A program made the translations under genes and the position numbers. A stretch of DNA of 64,000 bases from Ulvibacterium marinum (GTDB lineage: Bacteria; Bacteroidota; Bacteroidia; Flavobacteriales; Flavobacteriaceae). Positions 60,913-64,000 of this stretch are shown in pieces (position 1 is the stretch's first letter; each line of letters starts with the position of its first letter). The notes below the pieces were generated by a model. The model did no database searches. It saw only the letters and a program-made list of their open reading frames with translations, and was not told the DNA's origin. The stretch covers positions 1 through 64,000 of the forward strand of contig NZ_RBCJ01000005.1 in NCBI RefSeq assembly GCF_003626755.1, in the 5' to 3' direction.

Positions 60913-62937
60913 ATGAACAAATTATTTTCCTTTTTATTTTGCAGCTTTCTTTTACTGGTTGCAGCCTGTAAAAACCAAAAAAGTGGTTCTCACAAAGCTG
61001 AAACAGGAATTAAGGCAAACGATGTGATTCCTTTTTTCCAACACTGGAATTTGATTTTAGGTGACGGTTCAAATGTTGGATCGGCAACTAACTTTGAGAA
61101 CAAGGATTTCTTTTATACAGCGAGTGATGACAATGGAGATTGGGTAGTTTTTAAAACACCAAATGCCGGGAGTACCCATGGTACTTCCAACAATACAAGA
61201 ACCGAACTGGCCCAATTGAAAAAATGGTCGCCCATGACCCATAATAAAATGAACGCCACCCTGAAGGTGATGAATGTGTCGACCACAGGCGATGCACGGG
61301 TGGCGGCAACATACTCGGTCGTCGTCGGTCAGATTCATAGTGCCGATGGTCATGAGAACGAACCACTTAAGATTTTTTATAAAAAATTTCCCGGGCATAC
61401 TAAAGGTTCCGTGTTTTGGCATTATGAAATCAATACTGTAGGTGATGATAACTCAAAAAGATGGGATTATTCCCATCCGGTTTGGGGCTATGATTTTTCT
61501 GTTGTTGGTGCTGATGAAAACACCTATCCCCCAGAACCGGAAGATGGGGTTGCCCTAGGTGAGGAGTTCAGCTATGAGGTGGAAGTTAAAGATGGAATGA
61601 TGTACCTGACATTTACGAGCGCAGGGCATGAGACCAAAATATTTACCAAAAACCTTATCGCTTCCGAATATGTGGAACGCTCAGCTATACCGGAACAAAC
61701 CCAAAATTTGTTCTTTCCGATTGCTCAGGATGGCGTGGAGCGCAAAAATGCGTATGCCGATGAGGGGCTCTTTTTTAAGTTAGGAACTTATAACCAAACG
61801 AACGGAAAAGACCCCAAAATAAACAAAGTCTGGTGTTCTGGTGCAGAAACCCATGGTGGTGACATTCAAAAACAATATTCAGATGGAAACTATGCTGAGG
61901 TATGGTTTAAATCGGCGAGCATTGAGATTAGCGATGATGCCATATCAAATGCTGGATATTTTGAGGCCAATGATGGGCTAAGTTCAAAACCAGTTTACCC
62001 AAGCCAGGTAATTCCTTTTATGGATAAATTTAAAATATTGTTGGGAAATGGGACTACTGTAGAAAATCTTATCGACTACGAACACGAGGAATTTTTCTAC
62101 ACCGTAATCGATGGTACTCGGCGATGGGTAGTCTACAAAACACCAAATTCCGGTGTCACATCTAAAAACTCGAGCAATACACGAACCGAGCTGCACGAAA
62201 AACGAGAGTGGACACCTGAACAAGGAGGGAAACTAACAGGCACCTGCAAAGTAATGCAAGTTTCCGTTTCTGGAGATGCAAGGGTCCCCGCCTCTTACTC
62301 GGTGGTGATAGGGCAAATTCATAGTGGTGAAGGTCATGAAAATGAGCCGCTCAAAATATTTTACAAGAAATTTCCAGGACATGATAAAGGATCTGTATTC
62401 TGGAATTATGAAATTAATACCGCCGGTGATGATAATTCCGGTCGATGGGATTTCTCGACCGCGGTATGGGGGTATGATATGTCCGTTACAAGTACGAGAA
62501 AAGATGAGGTACCTGCCGAACCTGTGGACGGAATTGAACTAGGTGAAGAATTCAGTTATGAAATAAACGTATATGATGGCATCATGTACCTCACTTTTAA
62601 AAGTGATAGTCACAAAACAAAGACATTTACGAAAAATCTCGTTGCGTCCGAATATGTAAATAAATCGGACCTGCCTGAACAGGTAAACAAATTATTTGTG
62701 CCAATAGGACGGGATGGTACGGAAAGACCCACGGCCTACAAAGGGGAGCGAGGGTATTTCAAACAAGGAGTCTATAACCAAACTAACGGTAAAGGCCCTG
62801 AAACAAATAGGGTTTGGAACGCAGGGGCAGAAACCTATGGGGGTGATATTGCCAAACAATACGAAAATGGCTGCTATACAGAAGTGTGGTTTAGAGAAGC
62901 AACAGTCGGTTCGGGTACATCACCCGATATAAATTAA
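60913..62937 (+). CDS. tandem PL7 alginate lyase lipoprotein
   Basis: 674 aa. Lipobox LLLVAAC near 19 without an acidic export signal. Two complete PL7 domains (about 33-340 and 357-665). Each shows the family triad: NTRTEL (Arg, Glu), VVVGQIH/VVIGQIH (Gln, His) and the Tyr motif FFKLGTYNQTNG/YFKQGVYNQTNG. Domain similarity is high, so an internal duplication is likely. It cuts alginate to unsaturated oligomers. First gene of the plus-strand half of the alginate locus; 60 bp before the cupin start used here. Confidence 0.92.
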   Translation: MNKLFSFLFCSFLLLVAACKNQKSGSHKAETGIKANDVIPFFQHWNLILGDGSNVGSATNFENKDFFYTASDDNGDWVVFKTPNAGSTHGTSNNTRTELAQLKKWSPMTHNKMNATLKVMNVSTTGDARVAATYSVVVGQIHSADGHENEPLKIFYKKFPGHTKGSVFWHYEINTVGDDNSKRWDYSHPVWGYDFSVVGADENTYPPEPEDGVALGEEFSYEVEVKDGMMYLTFTSAGHETKIFTKNLIASEYVERSAIPEQTQNLFFPIAQDGVERKNAYADEGLFFKLGTYNQTNGKDPKINKVWCSGAETHGGDIQKQYSDGNYAEVWFKSASIEISDDAISNAGYFEANDGLSSKPVYPSQVIPFMDKFKILLGNGTTVENLIDYEHEEFFYTVIDGTRRWVVYKTPNSGVTSKNSSNTRTELHEKREWTPEQGGKLTGTCKVMQVSVSGDARVPASYSVVIGQIHSGEGHENEPLKIFYKKFPGHDKGSVFWNYEINTAGDDNSGRWDFSTAVWGYDMSVTSTRKDEVPAEPVDGIELGEEFSYEINVYDGIMYLTFKSDSHKTKTFTKNLVASEYVNKSDLPEQVNKLFVPIGRDGTERPTAYKGERGYFKQGVYNQTNGKGPETNRVWNAGAETYGGDIAKQYENGCYTEVWFREATVGSGTSPDIN

Positions 62938-62997
62938 AAATTAACAACAAGAACCATGATTTATTCGGTTCCTATTATTTCAAATCAGACAAAAATT

Positions 62998-63372
62998 ATG
63001 AAACGATCTAGTGAGAAGTACGTTATCGCAAAAGATGTGGAATGGGAAGAGCTTGGTGGGGGTGTATCAAGAAAGTTCTTAGGTTACGATAACCAAATTA
63101 TGATGGTACGGGTAAAATTTGAAAAAGATGCATTAGGTTCGCCACATCAACACTTTCACACACAAGCTACCTATTGTGTGTCAGGTAAATTTGAATTCGA
63201 AATTGATGGAGAAAGGCAAATTGTTGAAGCAGGGGATGGCGTTTATATTGAGCCTAATTTATTGCACAGTGCAGTTTGTTTGGAAGAAGGGGAGTTGATT
63301 GACACATTTAGCCCCGTAAGAGAGGATTTTTTAAGTGGCGGAGAAGTATCTTATTTTGGGGATAAGTCATAA
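62998..63372 (+). CDS. kdgF: KdgF-type cupin, unsaturated uronate linearisation
   Basis: 124 aa from ATG 62998 (MKRSSEKYVIAKDVEWEELG); an ATG at 62956 would add 14 residues (MIYSVPIISNQTKI), also possible. One cupin domain with the metal ligands HQHFHTQATYCVSGKFEFEI (His, His, Gln) and a second-motif His in PNLLHSAV. The family turns the unsaturated monouronate from alginate or pectin lyases to the open-chain keto form (DEH). Between the PL7 gene and the SDR gene in one operon. Confidence 0.85.
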   Translation: MKRSSEKYVIAKDVEWEELGGGVSRKFLGYDNQIMMVRVKFEKDALGSPHQHFHTQATYCVSGKFEFEIDGERQIVEAGDGVYIEPNLLHSAVCLEEGELIDTFSPVREDFLSGGEVSYFGDKS

Positions 63373-63415
63373 TAAAGAGGCGCAAGATTATCATTTCCAA
63401 AATTAAATAAAGATT

Positions 63416-64000
63416 ATGAAAAACAAAATAAACGGAAAAAGCGTCCTCATCACCGCAGGTGCTCAAGGAATAGGAGAATCAATCACTCGACATTTCATTG
63501 ATAGTGGGGCCAATGTCGCTATCCATTATTTTTCCAGTGCCGAGACCGCTAACCAATTGGTCGAATACGCAATTGGCAAAGGACAAAAAGCGATAGCCAT
63601 ATCTGGGGACTTAACGAAAGAGGCCAATGCAAATGCACTGGTTGAAAAGACGGTAGAAGCGTTTGGTAGTTTAAACGTGCTCATTAATAACGCTGGTTCA
63701 CTTGTCGCACGTAACCTATTAAGTGAAATGGAGGCTGATTTTTGGCATAAGGTAATGGATATCAACCTCACTTCCATGATGTTTGTGACCCGTGCGGCTG
63801 CTCCCCACCTATCAAAAAATGAAAGCAGTAGTATCGTTAATTTGGCATCGCTCGCCGGGCGCAAAGGAGGTCATCATGGATCCTTGGCGTATGCTACCAG
63901 TAAAGGAGCCATCCTAACATTTACAAGGGCTCTTTCTTCGGAATTGGGAGGGCAAGGTATAAGGGTCAACGCCGTTGCACCAGGCCTCATTCTTGGTACT
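63416..64000 (+). CDS. SDR-family oxidoreductase, likely DEH reductase, 3' end beyond window
   Basis: 195 codons to the right edge, all open. Rossmann motif TAGAQGIG (variant of TGxxxGIG), NNAG near 98, catalytic Ser in NLASLAGRKG and the YxxxK pair in LAYATSKGA, followed by RVNAVAPGLI. All SDR active residues are present. In alginate loci this enzyme reduces DEH to KDG with NAD(P)H, feeding kdgK. Starts 43 bp after the cupin. Confidence 0.85.
   Translation, partial: MKNKINGKSVLITAGAQGIGESITRHFIDSGANVAIHYFSSAETANQLVEYAIGKGQKAIAISGDLTKEANANALVEKTVEAFGSLNVLINNAGSLVARNLLSEMEADFWHKVMDINLTSMMFVTRAAAPHLSKNESSSIVNLASLAGRKGGHHGSLAYATSKGAILTFTRALSSELGGQGIRVNAVAPGLILGT

Overview
The window reads as chromosomal DNA of a marine, polysaccharide-degrading flavobacterium (Bacteroidota). 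The evidence is a T9SS-type PKD surface protein, many lipoproteins of which some carry an acidic export signal after the lipobox cysteine, a Reg_prop/Y_Y_Y/LuxR regulator, a laminarin (beta-1,3-glucan) cluster, an alginate cluster with PL6 and PL7 lyases, and a Bacteroidota-type promoter (TTTG, 19 nt, TAnnTTTG). The genus cannot be fixed from the sequence. No rRNA, tRNA, CRISPR array or intact insertion sequence was seen.

Layout. 1-1769 (minus): 5' part of a large T9SS-type PKD protein that runs off the left edge. 2184-24515 (minus): an Rhs-type polymorphic-toxin island. In transcription order it has two small unknown ORFs, five paralogous tail-fibre-like proteins sharing one C-terminal module, an SpvB-like companion, a 2025-aa Rhs protein ending in a JAMM/DUF4329-like toxin domain, and its lipoprotein immunity candidate, closed by a strong terminator. 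Behind the terminator lies a silent-looking store: a 5'-truncated Rhs core with another toxin tip, a Sel1-repeat protein, a MORN-type lipoprotein and a membrane protein, separated by two copies of a ~300-bp hairpin-rich element. 24742-30924 (plus): a divergent, translationally coupled operon for a compact type II secretion/type IV pilus-like machine (pilin, A24 peptidase, GspE ATPase, secretin, GspL- and GspM-like), with no GspF or GspC in the window.

31882-51639 (minus): a laminarin locus. It holds a membrane-spanning propeller-LuxR regulator, a TIM-barrel glycosidase fused to an outer-membrane beta-barrel, two surface glycan-binding lipoproteins, a GH16 laminarinase, a GH149 phosphorylase, a periplasmic GH17, a GH30, an MFS (GPH) transporter and a cytoplasmic GH17. 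It has no SusC/SusD pair. The likely flow is surface binding and GH16 cutting, entry through an outer-membrane barrel, GH30 debranching and GH17 cutting in the periplasm, MFS uptake, then GH149 phosphorolysis to glucose-1-phosphate.

51640-54700: a remnant-rich zone with a decayed type B T9SS sorting domain, small unknown genes and a class II Fic protein with a palindromic operator candidate. 54753-64000: the alginate locus. On the minus strand are kdgK, PL6, a decayed isomerase, an RraA-like aldolase and an intact isomerase-like protein. On the plus strand are a tandem PL7 lyase, a KdgF cupin and the start of an SDR likely to be the DEH reductase. The divergent promoter carries two copies of a TGGTRAACCA operator candidate.
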